Positions 1-8,756 of a stretch of DNA of 64,000 nucleotides are shown in pieces. Within the stretch, counting starts at the first letter, position 1. The number at the start of each line of letters is the position of its first letter. The position numbers and the translations under genes are program-made. The stretch spans positions 7,413,001 to 7,477,000 of the forward strand of contig NZ_CP015136.1 of the NCBI RefSeq assembly GCF_001618865.1, in the 5' to 3' direction. Source of the stretch: Luteitalea pratensis. GTDB lineage: Bacteria > Acidobacteriota > Vicinamibacteria > Vicinamibacterales > Vicinamibacteraceae. The notes under the pieces are model-generated. The model saw nothing but the letters and a program-made list of their open reading frames with translations, ran no database searches and was not told where the DNA came from.

Positions 1-251
1 ACCTGAGCGACTTCAGCGGCGGTCGCGATGGCTCCCGATGGACTCGGTCCACCGAGCAATGCCGAGGAGACAAAGTAGGTGCCCCGCACGCCGTGCTCGC
101 GCAGGATACGGCCGCCGACCGTGTATGCAGTTCGCGGAAAGTCATCGAATGTGAACGACACGTACGCATGCGGTGCGTCGAGGAGGAAGTGTTGACCTCC
201 CCAGTGCTCGATGGCGTAGCGGCGCCACTTGTTGCGAGCGCGGTGAATCAC
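1..251 (-). CDS. Polysaccharide deacetylase (NodB-type), N-terminal part, cut by the window edge
   Basis: Only the first 83 or so residues are present. Residues 34-37 read TFDD, the metal-binding first motif of the NodB/CE4 deacetylase fold, followed by a stretch typical of the family in which a second strand leads into GTYFVS. The chosen GTG start overlaps the stop of the upstream asparagine-synthase gene as GTGA, so the two are translationally coupled. It is the last visible gene of the exopolysaccharide operon and probably removes acetyl groups from the polysaccharide or from surface glycan. The domain call is firm; the substrate is not known because the rest lies outside the window. Confidence 0.8.
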   Translation of the reverse strand, partial: MIHRARNKWRRYAIEHWGGQHFLLDAPHAYVSFTFDDFPRTAYTVGGRILREHGVRGTYFVSSALLGGPSPSGAIATAAEVAQ

Positions 252-2044
252 GCCCACCTCGCCTGCTCCTCGTCACGGACCGTACTCACGTCGCCAAGCC
301 GCTGCTGCCAGGCCGCGTCGTCGAACAGCATGCGCTCGGCCGTTGCCAACGTCATGACCTTGTCAAGGGAATCGGTGTAATTCGCCTGTCCTCGGCAATG
401 TTGGTCGGCCATCGCCCTGACCCGCTCGAGGTCGAGTGACTGCTCGAGACGCGGAGCGGCAGCGGCCAACACGGCTTTCACCGTCGGCGCGAGCTGATGC
501 CGCATCCAGTGCCGGAAGTGGTAGAACTTGTCCACTCCAAGAAACCGGGTCTCGAGGACCGGAGCCGGCAGCACTGCGGCAAGGCGTGCCATCCAGTCCG
601 GCGCACCATGGCTCGTCATGTACTCGGTCTTGATCGCGGCGCGACGCCACAGTTTGCGAGCGCGTGCCGGGCGCGTGACGACGACACCGGCATCTGTCGG
701 CAAGCCGAGCAGTGCTGGCCGCTGGCCGATGACGGCCGCCGCCGACTCACAGGCGCGCCGCACCTCTGGCGCCGCGCCGTACAGAGCCTCCACGACTTGC
801 GGCGCGAGAAACGGCGTCCGGGTAATCACCTGCGATCGTTCGACGACGTAGCGGCCGTACCCCTGGAGGGGAATCTGATGGAACAGCGTTCCGGAGAGCG
901 GGTCGGCGATTCGTGGAGAGAAGGCCGCCTCGGCCTGGGTCATGCAATCGAGCAGTTCAGGACGAAGGAAGTTGCCCTTCGGAACCGTGAACTTGAATGC
1001 GCGAACCCCGCGCATCATCTCGCCACCCCAGTTACCGGTGATCCGTGCCGGCGCTATGGCACGCGCCAGCGCGTTGACGTGAAGCTCCGCGGCGCCCGAC
1101 AGCCCAAGGTATCCGTCCGAGATGTACACCGATCGGTCGAACGTCTGCCGGAAGTTCGCCAGGAACTCGCCGCCCAGTCCGATCACCTGGTGAGGCAGGC
1201 CACAGATGCCGGCGACTGACTGAGCCACGGAGACGTCACCGGTCTTTCGATACATGCTGCCGAACGTGTAGGACGGCAGCGGCGGTCCGTCGGCGAGGCA
1301 GGCCGCGATCATCCGCGAGTCCAGCCCGCCGGTCAGCGAGAGGGCCGACGCGGGTTCGGCGATTGCTGCTCGTCGAACCTCCGTGCGAAGTGCGGCGGTA
1401 AAGCTCGCACGAAAGTCATCGGCACTCAGTCGTGAGCCGCGTTCGAGCTCCTGCTCGACGAAGTACCTGCTAATCCGCACGCCGTCGCGGTCGAACGACA
1501 GCATGGTCCCGGGTTCCAGTACAGCAATTCCCCTGAACAGCGATCGCGTCGTCAGCGTGCATCCGCAGGCAAGGAACTCTGCAAGACCCTGCGTATCGAA
1601 GGCGCGTGCCTCGGGACAGACAGCAAGGATCGCCTTGGCCTCCGACGCAAAGAACGTCCTTGAACCGACAGTTCGTACGAAGAGACGCTCGCGACCGTAT
1701 CGATCGTTGAAGAGAATGACGCGGCCGCTCGACGGTTCGGCAACAAGGCCCGCCGATGTCCCGCCGATACCCTGGAAAATGTCTTCGGGGGTCGTGCCGC
1801 TTGCGACTGCGGTCGCTCGCTCACCGGTCGTGAGCGTCAGCAGCGGTCCGGACTGGTGCGCAAGCGGCCGCAGCTCGACTTGACCCACGCTTGCTCCGGC
1901 CGCAGGCACATGCATTAGCCGCGACGAATACCATGCCTCGAGGCGCATGCTGCGAAGCATCACCCTCGTCTGTGCCAGCAGTTCCTCTGGCAAGCTGCGC
2001 GAGCCCGACAACGACGCGTCGATGATCCCGAAGATGCCTGGCAT
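248..2044 (-). CDS. Asparagine-synthase-like amidotransferase lacking the N-terminal cysteine
   Basis: A 598-residue protein. The N-terminal half follows the class II glutamine amidotransferase fold (NDRYGRER near 113-120, FFASEAKAIL near 131-140) and the C-terminal half has the ATP-pyrophosphatase loop LTGGLDSR near 237-244. The mature protein would begin Pro-Gly-Ile: the catalytic Cys that normally follows Met in AsnB is replaced by Pro, so glutamine hydrolysis should be lost and free ammonia or another amine used. An open frame continues upstream to 2341, but the start at 2044 fits the family and lies 2 bp after the stop of the GT2 gene. Such proteins are common in exosortase-type polysaccharide clusters, where they may amidate a sugar acid; this role is inferred. 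Confidence 0.85.
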   Translation of the reverse strand: MPGIFGIIDASLSGSRSLPEELLAQTRVMLRSMRLEAWYSSRLMHVPAAGASVGQVELRPLAHQSGPLLTLTTGERATAVASGTTPEDIFQGIGGTSAGLVAEPSSGRVILFNDRYGRERLFVRTVGSRTFFASEAKAILAVCPEARAFDTQGLAEFLACGCTLTTRSLFRGIAVLEPGTMLSFDRDGVRISRYFVEQELERGSRLSADDFRASFTAALRTEVRRAAIAEPASALSLTGGLDSRMIAACLADGPPLPSYTFGSMYRKTGDVSVAQSVAGICGLPHQVIGLGGEFLANFRQTFDRSVYISDGYLGLSGAAELHVNALARAIAPARITGNWGGEMMRGVRAFKFTVPKGNFLRPELLDCMTQAEAAFSPRIADPLSGTLFHQIPLQGYGRYVVERSQVITRTPFLAPQVVEALYGAAPEVRRACESAAAVIGQRPALLGLPTDAGVVVTRPARARKLWRRAAIKTEYMTSHGAPDWMARLAAVLPAPVLETRFLGVDKFYHFRHWMRHQLAPTVKAVLAAAAPRLEQSLDLERVRAMADQHCRGQANYTDSLDKVMTLATAERMLFDDAAWQQRLGDVSTVRDEEQARWA

Positions 2045-2046
2045 GC

Positions 2047-2961
2047 CTACTCGCGGTGCCGCAGCGTCGGCCAGCCCAGTGCCGCCGTCACGACTCCGCC
2101 GAAGTACGCAAGCTTGAGCGCGAGACGCATGCGCCAAGCCGTGGGCGCGAGCAGGGACACTGGCAAGGCAACGACGCCTCCGACCAGCAACACGATGCCA
2201 CGCCAGGCCAGTACCCATGACTGGCGACCGTCGTGAATCCACTGGCCGCGGATCGTCCCCGATCGCCACATTCGCCGTAGCTGGAAGCGGGGCGTCCACC
2301 TCTCGGGCGGGACAACCTCGCTCACGACCGCCTCGTCGCACCAGACAAAACTGTGGCCCCCGGCGACGCCGCGCGCGAAGAAGTCGCTATCCTCACCTCC
2401 GGAACGACCGAGCGCGGCATCGAACCACAAGTCGCCGCGCGTGAAGAGGGGGCGGCGCAACAGCGCGTTTCCGGTCCGCATGTCCTGAGTGCCGATGGCG
2501 TGACCCGTCCGATGACGGGGCCGGTCGAGAACGCCTGACGACTCCAGCCAGGCCGGGGCGCTCGCTGGCAGCACCGGCACGACGGGACCCAGCACGCCTT
2601 GGGCACCGCTCGCCTCGAGCGTCTCGTAGTGCCGAAGCAGCCAGTCCGGCACCGGCGTCTCATCGTCGTCAATCATCGCGATGAGCGTGCCTTGCGCCAG
2701 TCGGACCGCTCGATTTCTGGCAAGCGCGATGTTTCTCTCGGGTTCGCAATCGTACCGGATGGGAATGCGCGCCGTCCGCGCCGCATCGGCAACGGACGCT
2801 TCGCAGAGCCGCTCTAGATCATTTTCGATGACGATGATTTCGTACCCGAATCGATCCGCGGTCTCCTGGCCCTGGAGTACCTCGAGGAGGGTCGTCAACA
2901 GCGCCTGACGGCGATAGGTGCAGACGCAGACGGAAATGAGTTCGCGGGCTGGCGGAGTCAA
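2047..2961 (-). CDS. Glycosyltransferase family 2
   Basis: A 304-residue GT-A fold enzyme. It opens with the usual ISVCVCTYRR strand, has NIALARNRAV near 77-86 and the nucleotide-sugar/metal motif DDDE at 98-101, then GGEDSDF near 197 as the acceptor-side acidic motif. Two hydrophobic segments near the C-terminus (about 252-272 and 285-298) suggest membrane attachment. The start codon is TTG at 2961; no ATG or GTG lies before the first conserved strand. It sits 6 bp after the acyltransferase gene and 2 bp before the asparagine-synthase gene, so it is part of the operon and should add one sugar to the lipid-linked repeat unit. Sugar specificity cannot be read. Confidence 0.88.
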   Translation of the reverse strand: MTPPARELISVCVCTYRRQALLTTLLEVLQGQETADRFGYEIIVIENDLERLCEASVADAARTARIPIRYDCEPERNIALARNRAVRLAQGTLIAMIDDDETPVPDWLLRHYETLEASGAQGVLGPVVPVLPASAPAWLESSGVLDRPRHRTGHAIGTQDMRTGNALLRRPLFTRGDLWFDAALGRSGGEDSDFFARGVAGGHSFVWCDEAVVSEVVPPERWTPRFQLRRMWRSGTIRGQWIHDGRQSWVLAWRGIVLLVGGVVALPVSLLAPTAWRMRLALKLAYFGGVVTAALGWPTLRHRE

Positions 2962-2967
2962 TCCGCT

Positions 2968-3921
2968 TCACGATGCTGACGGCGCGCTGGCATACCAGCG
3001 ACGACGGGCGTCTCGAAAGACGGCGAGCATTGATTCAGGGACGCGGTCGGCGAGCCTGTGCTGAAGTCCGAGTCTCATGGCCAGCTTGCCACGAACGGTG
3101 AGCGGTATGTAGTAACGGGGCACCTCCACGCGCTTGAAGCCGTTGTTCTCCTTGAAATCGGTCAGGCTGTCACGCTGCTTCTTGCCGTAGGAGAACCTGC
3201 CGTAGCACAGGTGCCCGATGTTGCGTGCTGCGCAGGCACGGACGGCTTCGGCTATGAGGGCATTGGTTGGCGACTTATCCCGGTGCGACACTTTGGACAA
3301 AATCTGCATCAGACGGGCTTGCAGGCCGTCATTGGAGATGACCATCTTGGCGAAGCCGACGATCTCGTCCTGCCACAGGGCTGCGAGAAAGACGCTCCTT
3401 TCCAGGAAGCTGGCGTTCTCCCGCTTGACGGTGTCGAAGTCCTTGCCGTAGTGCCAGAATGCCTTGCCGTGCCGCACGGGACACTCGTTGTAGATGTCGA
3501 CGATGCCGCGCACGAGAGGTTCATCGAACGCCAGTTCGCTGACGACGATTCCCTGCTTCTCGCTCTTGCGGACGACGTTTCGTGTCTTCCTGTCGACCTG
3601 GACATTCCACCAGTTCTCGAACGTCGACACCGGAATGGCCGCCGCGTTGTCCCATTCCATGGGATAGCTGAACTCGGGCGATGTGTGCGGCAGCGTCTGC
3701 ACGAGGGTGATGATGTCCAACGCTTGCGGGCCCTGCCGAACGCGACTCAGGAGCGCTGGTACGGCCGTGGGATGGTCGAAGCCATCGGCTTCAAGGCTGG
3801 CGACGCGCACGAGTGTTCCGCGCACGATGAGCGATGGCGCAGCACCTGACTCCCGTACATCGTTCATGGAATGTTGCATGGGACTGATGTGTCCCTGACT
3901 GGTCGCGTTGCCGGCGTTCAC
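2968..3921 (-). CDS. GNAT/FemAB-like N-acyltransferase of the exopolysaccharide cluster
   Basis: A 317-residue protein with a GNAT-like core (VFLAALWQDEIVGFAKMVISNDG near the middle, then a segment LIAEAVRACAARNIGHL) resembling FemAB-type acyltransferases that occur in polysaccharide clusters. The GTG start at 3921 overlaps the upstream aminotransferase stop as GTGA; an ATG 15 codons further in is an alternative. Following directly on a DegT aminotransferase, it may acylate the amino group that enzyme installs on a nucleotide sugar. The family assignment rests on pattern recognition only and the acyl donor is unknown. Confidence 0.6.
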   Translation of the reverse strand: MNAGNATSQGHISPMQHSMNDVRESGAAPSLIVRGTLVRVASLEADGFDHPTAVPALLSRVRQGPQALDIITLVQTLPHTSPEFSYPMEWDNAAAIPVSTFENWWNVQVDRKTRNVVRKSEKQGIVVSELAFDEPLVRGIVDIYNECPVRHGKAFWHYGKDFDTVKRENASFLERSVFLAALWQDEIVGFAKMVISNDGLQARLMQILSKVSHRDKSPTNALIAEAVRACAARNIGHLCYGRFSYGKKQRDSLTDFKENNGFKRVEVPRYYIPLTVRGKLAMRLGLQHRLADRVPESMLAVFRDARRRWYASAPSAS

Positions 3922-5141
3922 GTCAGCGCCGGCGCCATTGCAAGGGTACCGTCAGCGCCGTGCAGACCGACGAACGACCGAATCGCGCTTGCCACGCGTT
4001 CCTGCTGTTCGGCCGTGAGGCCCGGGAACATCGGCAACGACAGAATCTCCTTCGCTGCCCGCTCAGTGACGGGAAGCGCGCCCTCCGCGTACCCCCACCC
4101 CTTGTAACAGTTCTGCAGGTGGACGGGCTGCGGGTAGTGCAGCCCGGTGAACACGCCTTCGGTCTTGAGGTGCTCGGCAAGTGCGTCGCGATTCTCGTGA
4201 CGAATCACGTACAGGTGATACACCGCCCTGCTGCGCTCGGGCTCGTACGGCGTCTGGACGCCCGGCACGTCGGCCAGCAGCTCTGCGTACCGGCACGCGG
4301 CAGCGCGGCGCTGATCGGTCCACTCCTGCAGGCGCCGCAACTTCACACGGAGGAACGCCGCCTGGAGGGCGTCGAGGCGGCCATTGTAGCCCTCGAGGTC
4401 GTGGTAGTACTTCTGCGCCTGGCCGTGCTCGCGCAGCATCCGAATCGTCTTCGCGACCTCCGGGTCCTCGGTGGTCACCGCCCCGGCCTCGCCACATGCG
4501 CCGAGGTTCTTGCCCGGATAGAAACTGAAGGCTGCGGCCTTGCCGAACGTGCCGGCGCGCTTCCACGTGCCGTCGGCCGACTGGTACTCGGCCCCGTGCG
4601 CCTGGCAGGCATCCTCGACGACGATGAGGTCGTAGCGGGCGGCGATCGCCAGGATGGCATCCATGTCGGCGACCTGCCCGTAGAGATGCACAGGGACGAC
4701 AGCACGGATCGGCTTGCCGGTACGTTGACCCAGTGGCCGGCCCGTTCGCGAATCCGTCTCGCACGAGGCCAGGTATGCGTCGAGCGCGTCCGGGCCCATG
4801 CAATAGGTTCGCGCGTCGATGTCCACGAACTCGGTCGCGGCACCAGCCTGACTGATGGCCTCGGTCGTCGCGATGAACGTGTGCGCGACGGTGACGACGG
4901 CGTCACCGGACCCGATGCCTGCCGCCATGAGCGCAAAGCGGACGGCGTCCGTGCCGTTGGCCACGCCGACGCAGTGCGTGCTGCCGCAGAATGCGGCGAA
5001 CTCGCGTTCGAAGCCTTCGACCTCCGCGCCGCCGATGAACGCCGCGGACTGAAGGGCGCGCCGGAACACGTCGACGAGCTCGCCTTCAAGCTCGCGATGC
5101 GGAGTGATCAGGTCGAGAAACGGCACAGGATTGTTGGACAT
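3918..5141 (-). CDS. DegT/DnrJ/EryC1/StrS-family sugar aminotransferase
   Basis: A 407-residue PLP-dependent aminotransferase. Visible family signatures are the N-terminal PFLDLITPHRELEGEL, the VHLYGQVADMDAI segment, the VEDACQAHGA strand that holds PLP and FSFYPGKNLGACGEAGA, in which the Lys forms the Schiff base. It is a little longer than the usual 360-390 residues because of a short insert after the Cys-containing strand near 130. With the Gfo/Idh oxidoreductase and hexapeptide acetyltransferase further up the operon it would form a WlbA-WlbB-WlbC-like set that makes an acetamido sugar acid such as 2,3-diacetamido-2,3-dideoxy-glucuronate; that product is inferred from context. Confidence 0.9.
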   Translation of the reverse strand: MSNNPVPFLDLITPHRELEGELVDVFRRALQSAAFIGGAEVEGFEREFAAFCGSTHCVGVANGTDAVRFALMAAGIGSGDAVVTVAHTFIATTEAISQAGAATEFVDIDARTYCMGPDALDAYLASCETDSRTGRPLGQRTGKPIRAVVPVHLYGQVADMDAILAIAARYDLIVVEDACQAHGAEYQSADGTWKRAGTFGKAAAFSFYPGKNLGACGEAGAVTTEDPEVAKTIRMLREHGQAQKYYHDLEGYNGRLDALQAAFLRVKLRRLQEWTDQRRAAACRYAELLADVPGVQTPYEPERSRAVYHLYVIRHENRDALAEHLKTEGVFTGLHYPQPVHLQNCYKGWGYAEGALPVTERAAKEILSLPMFPGLTAEQQERVASAIRSFVGLHGADGTLAMAPALT

Positions 5142-5149
5142 ATCAGAGC

Positions 5150-5321
5150 AATTCAGAATTCAGAATTCAGAATGAAGCGCGCGGCCGACAACGCCAACGC
5201 TTCCGCGAGATTCCACTTCGTGCCGAAGGCGCGGGGCGGGCAGCGCCGGGCTGCCGCTCAGGGCAATTCAGTATTCAAAATTCAGAATGAAGCGCGGGGC
5301 CGGCAACGCCAACGCTGCCGC
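5150..5321 (-). repeat. Duplicated module carrying aattcag heptad arrays
   Basis: Two related blocks of about 57 bp lie 115 bp apart (5150-5206 and 5265-5321). Each begins with heptads of the aattcag type (three perfect copies at 5150-5170; aattcag, tattcaa, aattcag at 5265-5285), then aatgaag and a GC-rich tail ending in cgccaacgct. They fill the gap between the FemAB-like gene and the DegT gene. No gene or clear promoter is seen here. Confidence 0.8.
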
Positions 5322-5359
5322 AGAGTTCACAATCTGTACAAGGCATGCAGCGACAGGGC

Positions 5360-6388
5360 TCAGCCAAGGTGCCGGTACGCAATACGTCCCGTGAAGTCGA
5401 GGGCCGGATCGGGCAGGCTGGCGATCACCTTCCGGGCGAGCCGCACCAGGGCCCGCTTCTGTGAGGAGGTCGGAGATGGTGCCGGGACGACCCGGTACGT
5501 GAGCCGGCTGGATCGTGCGCCGAGGTGATCCTTGAACGCGATCAGTCCGGCCTGATCGAGATCCGAGCGGCCGAGGTCGAATGTCTTGACGCCGTCTGCG
5601 TGAGCACGCTGGATGACCTGCCAGAACAGGAACGGCATGCCGCCAAGCGAGTGATAGCGGGCATCAGACCCGCCGTACTTGTAGACCAGCGAGGCACCGA
5701 ATCTCAGCGTAAGCAGCGTCGCAATCGGGCGACTCGCCTTGCGCGCCACGTGGACCGTGAGCTGATCGTCGAGTGCGGACGACAGGTTGCGGAACCACGA
5801 AAGCGGTTGTGGCGGAGTGCCGTGGCGGCGACGGGTCAACCGCAGGAGTCCGTAGAACACGTTGAGCAGGGAGTCAGTGCGACCCGACTCATACGTGACG
5901 CCTTCCCGCTCGGCGCGCCTGACCGCCCGGCGTGTATTCGAGGCGTGGAACGACGCAAACATGCGATCCGGCGCTCGATCGAGATCAAGGGTGTGCAATG
6001 CGTACGTCTCGCCCTCGGGGAGGTCGATCGACACTGTTCGAGTGCGTATTTCCAGCGTCCGCCACTTGCCGTTGGTCATCTCGGCGGAGAGCGAAGCGCC
6101 GAGCGCGGTCGCCTCATCAGTGCTGCTCACCAGTGGATCGCAATGGTCCGAGAACGGAAGTGAGACGAGGCGTCGCACCAGCCAGGTGTTCACGCGGCAC
6201 GCCACCAGCCCATTCTCCAGCCGTCCCTGTGCGGTCGTCGTAAGCGCGAACGGCTCATAGCCATAGGTGCGTCGTAACGCGTCGAGCCAGCCACGGGAGT
6301 GGAAGATCGTGGCGTTCGGATGGCTCGCAACGAGCTCAGGCCACCGCGGATCGGCCAGGGGATCGATGACCCGTACCAGCGACGTCAT
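5360..6388 (-). CDS. FemAB/GNAT family acyltransferase
   Basis: A 342-residue protein of the FemAB-like class found in exosortase-type clusters. The N-terminus (DPRWPELVASHPNATIFHS) and the core segment in which a serine/arginine-rich helix (ASNTRRAVRRAEREGV) is followed by a second acyltransferase half (PIATLLTLRFGASLVYKYGG, then KTFDLGRSD) fit this family. An open frame runs upstream to 6898 but overlaps the deacetylase-like gene; the ATG at 6388 overlaps its stop as ATGA. Family members transfer amino acids or acyl groups to amino sugars or peptidoglycan peptides; here an action on the exopolysaccharide is likely but not shown. Confidence 0.78.
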   Translation of the reverse strand: MTSLVRVIDPLADPRWPELVASHPNATIFHSRGWLDALRRTYGYEPFALTTTAQGRLENGLVACRVNTWLVRRLVSLPFSDHCDPLVSSTDEATALGASLSAEMTNGKWRTLEIRTRTVSIDLPEGETYALHTLDLDRAPDRMFASFHASNTRRAVRRAEREGVTYESGRTDSLLNVFYGLLRLTRRRHGTPPQPLSWFRNLSSALDDQLTVHVARKASRPIATLLTLRFGASLVYKYGGSDARYHSLGGMPFLFWQVIQRAHADGVKTFDLGRSDLDQAGLIAFKDHLGARSSRLTYRVVPAPSPTSSQKRALVRLARKVIASLPDPALDFTGRIAYRHLG

Positions 6389-7743
6389 GCCGCTCGCCGC
6401 GATGGCTCCACTTCGTAGACCACGCCGTCGTCCTCGAGCCGCGCCCAGGCCACGCGAGCACGCTCGCTGCCAGGGCCCTTGACGCGCCACGAGGCGCCGT
6501 CGGCCACCAGCGTCATCTCGCGGCGGGCGCGCCACCACCTGTCGATCTCGGCTGGTGGCGCGACCCACACGCCTCGGTCGACGCGTAACGTGCCGAGCAA
6601 CTCGAGCAGTTCGGTGTACACCGCGAGCGCCCGTGGCGCGATCAGGTAGTCCGGGTGCGCAATGAAGCTGACCAGTCCGTTCTGCTCGAGGATGCGCTCG
6701 ATCTGATCGCGCCAGAGATCGGTCGAGTAGCGACCCAGGACATGAAAGACGGTGTAGTCCTGCGCCGTCGTCAGCGGCAGTTCCAGCACGTGGCGGTTGA
6801 AGTACGGCAGCACCGTGCAACACCCACCGCGCTGCGGCTCGAGGTGTGCGACGTTGGGCACCGACATGTCGTACGAGATGTCCAGGGCCCCGAGCCACTC
6901 CTGGCGCCGGTACATGGCCCCCGAACGAAACCCCCGGCTACCGAACTCGCGCCCGCGGGCGTTGATGACGGCGGCGTGGCGAAGAAATCGGCCGCGCTGA
7001 CGGAACAGGCGCCCGTCGTGACTCAGATCGTGGACGTTCACTTCGAAGCCGCGTCGGCGCAGCCCGCCGACGAGCTCCCGTGTCAGTCCGTGCGAGGCCC
7101 AGGGCGCATCGGGAACGACCTGAAAGGCGGACGGGATGCCGAACCGGTCGTCCAGATCCATGAGGACGTTGCAATGGCGAGCCCCGGAGGCACCCTCGAC
7201 ATCGTGCGTCATCATCACGCATCCGGGCGCACCGTCCGGCCAGAACCAGATGAACGGCAATTGCCTGATGCCCGCGCGTCGAAGCGCCACGCCTGCGGAC
7301 CCGCGCATGAGGAGCTCGACAGACACATCGACAGGCCAGCGCGGGAACGGGATCTGCTCCCAGCCCTTCCAGTGCAACCGCTGCAGGTGTTTGCGGACAC
7401 CCACCGGCATCAACGGCCGCAAGCCGTAATACGCGGCCCGCGTGAGGCTCGGCGCCGAGACCTGCGCCACCGCACGCTGTGCCTCCGGATACCTCTCGCA
7501 CCGGAGGTTGCCCACGGCTTCCGCCAGATCGAACGGCAACGTCACTGAATCCGGCGCCAGGGAGACGGCGCTCCGCGCGTTCGCCGGGCCGCGCCCGATC
7601 TCCGAAGGTCCGCCCACGTGGCGCGCATAACCCAGCGCATCGCCGAACCTGAAGTAGCCCGGTTGGTCGGACAGGCCTTCGGCCGTCCCGAGCACCGCGA
7701 GGTGTTCAGGGCAGCGGAAATACTCGATGAGCGGATGCACCAT
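6385..7743 (-). CDS. Polysaccharide-deacetylase-like protein
   Basis: A 452-residue protein. A poorly conserved N-terminal 180 residues leads into a NodB-like barrel with THDVEG near 190 in place of the usual TFDDG, then VNVHDLSHDG with the paired histidine region and SFIAHPDYL towards the end, as in deacetylase-like proteins of polysaccharide clusters. The ATG overlaps the oxidoreductase stop as TGATG. It probably modifies the nascent or exported exopolysaccharide. The metal site looks partly conserved (D and H present), so activity is plausible but cannot be confirmed by eye. Confidence 0.7.
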   Translation of the reverse strand: MVHPLIEYFRCPEHLAVLGTAEGLSDQPGYFRFGDALGYARHVGGPSEIGRGPANARSAVSLAPDSVTLPFDLAEAVGNLRCERYPEAQRAVAQVSAPSLTRAAYYGLRPLMPVGVRKHLQRLHWKGWEQIPFPRWPVDVSVELLMRGSAGVALRRAGIRQLPFIWFWPDGAPGCVMMTHDVEGASGARHCNVLMDLDDRFGIPSAFQVVPDAPWASHGLTRELVGGLRRRGFEVNVHDLSHDGRLFRQRGRFLRHAAVINARGREFGSRGFRSGAMYRRQEWLGALDISYDMSVPNVAHLEPQRGGCCTVLPYFNRHVLELPLTTAQDYTVFHVLGRYSTDLWRDQIERILEQNGLVSFIAHPDYLIAPRALAVYTELLELLGTLRVDRGVWVAPPAEIDRWWRARREMTLVADGASWRVKGPGSERARVAWARLEDDGVVYEVEPSRRAA

Positions 7744-8756
7744 CAGGAGAGTGGAACGACCTTGCCGCGGTCGGCGATCGACTGGTCCGCGGCCTCGAGC
7801 ATGCGAACGACGCGGAGACCGGCAGTGCCGTCATTGAACGGCGTGCAGCCCTGGGCCACGCAGTCGAGGAAATAGGACAGTTCGGTGGTCAGAGCTTCGG
7901 TCTGCGCTACTTTCGGGGCCCAGACGTCCCCGGACCGGTAGCTCACGAGCAGGTCGTAGACGCCTTCCGCGCCGGTCACCGTGACGCCCTTGTCGTAGAC
8001 CTTGATTTTCTCGTCCACCTCGAGGTCGTTCCAGACCAGCATCTTCTCGCGGCCGCCGATCAGCGTGGTGCGGACCTTGACCGGCGACATCCAGTTGACG
8101 TTGATGTGCGCCAGCACGTTGTTCGGGAAGTAGATCGTGAGAAAGGCAATGTCCGCGTGCTTGCCGAAATGCGTGCCGCCTGTAGCAACCACTGCCTCGG
8201 GCGTGTCGCGGATCACGTAGTCCATGATCGCGAGGTCGTGCGGCGCGAGATCCCAGATCACGCTGACGTCGTGCTGGAACAGTCCCAGGTTGATCCGCGA
8301 TGAATCGAAGTACAGCAACGGACCCAGGGTGCCCGCGTCGATGAGCTCACCAATCTTCTTCACGGCGCCAGTGAAGAGAAAGGTGTGGTCCACCATGATC
8401 TGCAGTTTCTTGCGCTCAGCCAGTTCGATGAGCGCCTCGGCCTGCCGCGACGTCGAGGTGAACGGCTTCTCGACGAAGACATGCTTGCCGTTCTCGAGTG
8501 CCTTGCGTGCGAGCTCGTAGTGGGTCCACACGGGCGTGACGATGGCGACAGCGTCGATGTCGGGCGAGGTGAGGACCTCGTCGGCGTCGGTCGTGACGTG
8601 GAGCCCTGGATAGGTACGGCGAGCCCTCTGCAGCGCAGCAGGATTGCGATCGGACAACGCGGTCACTTCGCATGCCTCGAGCGCGAACAGGTTGCGGACC
8701 ACGTTGGGTCCCCAGTAGCCGTAGCCGATCACGCCGACGCGGATCTCACTCACCAA
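7743..8756 (-). CDS. Gfo/Idh/MocA-family nucleotide-sugar oxidoreductase, WlbA-like
   Basis: A 337-residue NAD(P)-dependent dehydrogenase. The Rossmann motif GVIGYGYWGPNVVRN lies at 8-22, VFVEKPF with the catalytic-region EKP near 95, and the substrate-domain segment APHDLAIMDYV further on. In amino-sugar clusters such enzymes oxidise C3 of a UDP-hexuronate to give the substrate of a DegT aminotransferase. The gene overlaps the acetyltransferase gene by 11 bp and the deacetylase-like gene by 1 bp, so the block is co-transcribed. The WlbA-type role follows from the neighbourhood (WlbB-like and DegT genes) rather than from a unique residue. Confidence 0.88.
   Translation of the reverse strand: MVSEIRVGVIGYGYWGPNVVRNLFALEACEVTALSDRNPAALQRARRTYPGLHVTTDADEVLTSPDIDAVAIVTPVWTHYELARKALENGKHVFVEKPFTSTSRQAEALIELAERKKLQIMVDHTFLFTGAVKKIGELIDAGTLGPLLYFDSSRINLGLFQHDVSVIWDLAPHDLAIMDYVIRDTPEAVVATGGTHFGKHADIAFLTIYFPNNVLAHINVNWMSPVKVRTTLIGGREKMLVWNDLEVDEKIKVYDKGVTVTGAEGVYDLLVSYRSGDVWAPKVAQTEALTTELSYFLDCVAQGCTPFNDGTAGLRVVRMLEAADQSIADRGKVVPLS

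Noticed and set aside
248-2341. Asparagine-synthase gene starting at 2341
   Set aside because: The first 99 residues are low-complexity and overlap the GT2 gene; the family start is at 2044.
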